Origin: Spirulina sp. DLM2.Bin59
Lineage (GTDB): Bacteria; Cyanobacteriota; Cyanobacteriia; Cyanobacteriales; Spirulinaceae
DNA: 6,131 nt
Direction: 5' to 3'
Assembly (NCBI GenBank): GCA_007693875.1
Contig: RECT01000339.1
Location: 1-6,131 of the forward strand
Positions within the stretch are counted from its first letter, which is position 1. The number at the start of each line of letters is the position of its first letter. The notes under the pieces were generated by a model. That model ran no database searches, was not told the origin of the DNA, and was given only the letters and a program-made list of their open reading frames with translations. Below, in pieces: positions 5,145-6,131 of this stretch. Both the position numbers and the translations under genes were made by a program.

Positions 5145-6131
5145 CTATTCCCTCGGTTGCAGTCGGCCATCCAGGGTAATCACAAGGGGGGTTTCGGGAA
5201 AATCCGTGGCCGTCAGGCGACGGATCAGGGCAATACTTTCGCTACGGGTGGAGCGTTGGGGAATGCCTGGGGGGGTGATCAATACCGGGAAAATTTGCCC
5301 CCGCTGGAAATTGCCCTGAGCATCCAGTTCGGCCTCTAAAACAAGGGAATAGGCTAAGGCTCCTCGGGTGGAGAGGGTGCGATAGCCGACAAAGTTACCC
5401 AGGGAATAGGCGATCAACCGGCCCTGATAGAGTTCCATGGCCCGGGGAATATGGGGGCCATGGCCCAGGACTAAATCCGCCCCCGCCGCCACCATTTGCC
5501 GGGAAAATGCCACCACATTGCCCCGATTTTCCCCAAAAAAGTATTCTGTTTGATTGCGGGTGTGGGCGGCTCCAGTGCCTTCCGCCCCGCCATGGAAGGA
5601 GACAACGACAATATCGGCATTGGCTTGGGCTTGGCGCACGAGGGAGGCGGCACTCCCGAGGGCGAGGATGGAGTTTTGGTTCGGGCTGGTGCTAAAACCC
5701 ACCCAGCCAATCCGTAGGCCCTTGACTTCGGTATAGGCGATCTTATCCTTCACCCCCACCGCCGTGATCCCTGCCGCTTCAATATTGGCGACGGTATCGA
5801 GAAAACCCTGATGGCCAAAATCATAGGCGTGGTTGTTGGCCACACTGAGAACATCAAACCCCACTTGTTTTAAGAGTTGGGCATATTCGGGGGGGTTGCG
5901 AAAGGCAAAAACATTGGGGCGGCGCACATCCTTGGCGGCGGCATTGCTGCGGGTCATCGTGCTTTCAAAGTTGCCAAACAAGACATCTGCCCCTTCTAAA
6001 AAGGGTTGGACGGCGGCAAAGAGTTCTCTGGGGTTGGGGTGGAGGTGGTTATGGGGGTAGTTATTGCCGGGAACCATATCACCGACGGCGCGAATCCGAA
6101 TCGTGACGGGTTCCGGGGCCGGTTCGGGGAT
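5145..6131 (-). CDS. CapA-family protein (PGA_cap metallophosphatase-like fold); 5'-partial
   Basis: The frame is open to the right edge, so the N-terminus is missing; the Met at 6077 is internal, because the family's first motif GDMVPG starts at 6083, just before it. Counting from that Met, the metal-site motifs follow in order: NFEST at 36-40, SVANNHAYDFG at 78-88, SFHGGAEG at 160-167, GHGPHIPRA at 205-213 and AYSLGNFVGYRT at 223-234. All expected ligands (Asp, Glu, Asn-His, His, His-x-x-His) are present, so an active metal-dependent phosphoesterase-like enzyme is plausible. CapA/PgsA relatives take part in poly-gamma-glutamate or capsule synthesis. Most cyanobacterial members lack the pgs partner genes, and none is visible here, so the substrate is unknown. 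The first visible residues, IPEPAPEPVTIRI, form a Pro/Glu linker of the kind that follows a signal peptide or membrane anchor, which suggests an envelope location; the anchor itself lies outside the window. Confidence 0.9.
   Translation of the reverse strand: MPEPAPEPVTIRIRAVGDMVPGNNYPHNHLHPNPRELFAAVQPFLEGADVLFGNFESTMTRSNAAAKDVRRPNVFAFRNPPEYAQLLKQVGFDVLSVANNHAYDFGHQGFLDTVANIEAAGITAVGVKDKIAYTEVKGLRIGWVGFSTSPNQNSILALGSAASLVRQAQANADIVVVSFHGGAEGTGAAHTRNQTEYFFGENRGNVVAFSRQMVAAGADLVLGHGPHIPRAMELYQGRLIAYSLGNFVGYRTLSTRGALAYSLVLEAELDAQGNFQRGQIFPVLITPPGIPQRSTRSESIALIRRLTATDFPETPLVITLDGRLQPRE

Noticed and set aside
5471..5736. Several open frames of 60-79 codons on both strands within the capA-like gene
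   Set aside because: They are alternative readings of GC-rich coding DNA that contains the conserved CapA motifs in the chosen frame.
1..6131. CRISPR array, tRNA/rRNA gene, insertion sequence, toxin-antitoxin or defence operon
   Set aside because: No regularly spaced repeats, no structural RNA signature, no transposase or terminal inverted repeats, and every stretch over 110 bp is accounted for by the five genes.

Overview
The window is most likely chromosomal DNA from a phycobilisome-containing cyanobacterium. Three things point there. The octamer GCGATCGC (HIP1) occurs nine times in 6.1 kb. One gene encodes a CpcS/CpeS-family phycobiliprotein lyase, a family tied to phycobilisomes. The RNase III, CapA-family and TPR/GT41 proteins all resemble, from memory, their cyanobacterial forms. 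Genus cannot be told from this sequence.

Layout, left to right. (1) A very large glycosyltransferase gene on + fills bases 1-3131 and enters from beyond the left edge. It holds an N-terminal GT-B-like half, a recurrent cyanobacterial 'PDW' domain, a short TPR array and a C-terminal OGT/SPINDLY-type (GT41) domain whose usual motif histidines are replaced. (2) A 42-bp convergent gap carries an 8-bp-arm hairpin. (3) A two-gene operon on - follows: the phycobiliprotein lyase (4248-3745), then one base later the house-cleaning nucleotidase rdgB (3743-3174). (4) A 110-bp divergent control region (4249-4358) contains a perfect 12-bp-arm palindrome with a second hairpin beside it. (5) rnc, encoding RNase III, runs on + (4359-5132). 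(6) A CapA-family metallophosphatase-like gene on - (5145-6131) has its stop only 12 bp from the rnc stop and runs off the right edge.

The genes do not form one pathway. They are cell-surface or protein glycosylation (GT41 fusion), light-harvesting pigment attachment (lyase), nucleotide-pool sanitation (RdgB), RNA processing (RNase III) and a probable envelope enzyme (CapA-like). Gaps are 1 to 110 bp, with no tRNA, rRNA, CRISPR or insertion sequence. I see no clear undescribed defence or mobile system. The points most worth following are the unusual GT41 active site in its multidomain context and the nested palindromes just upstream of rnc.
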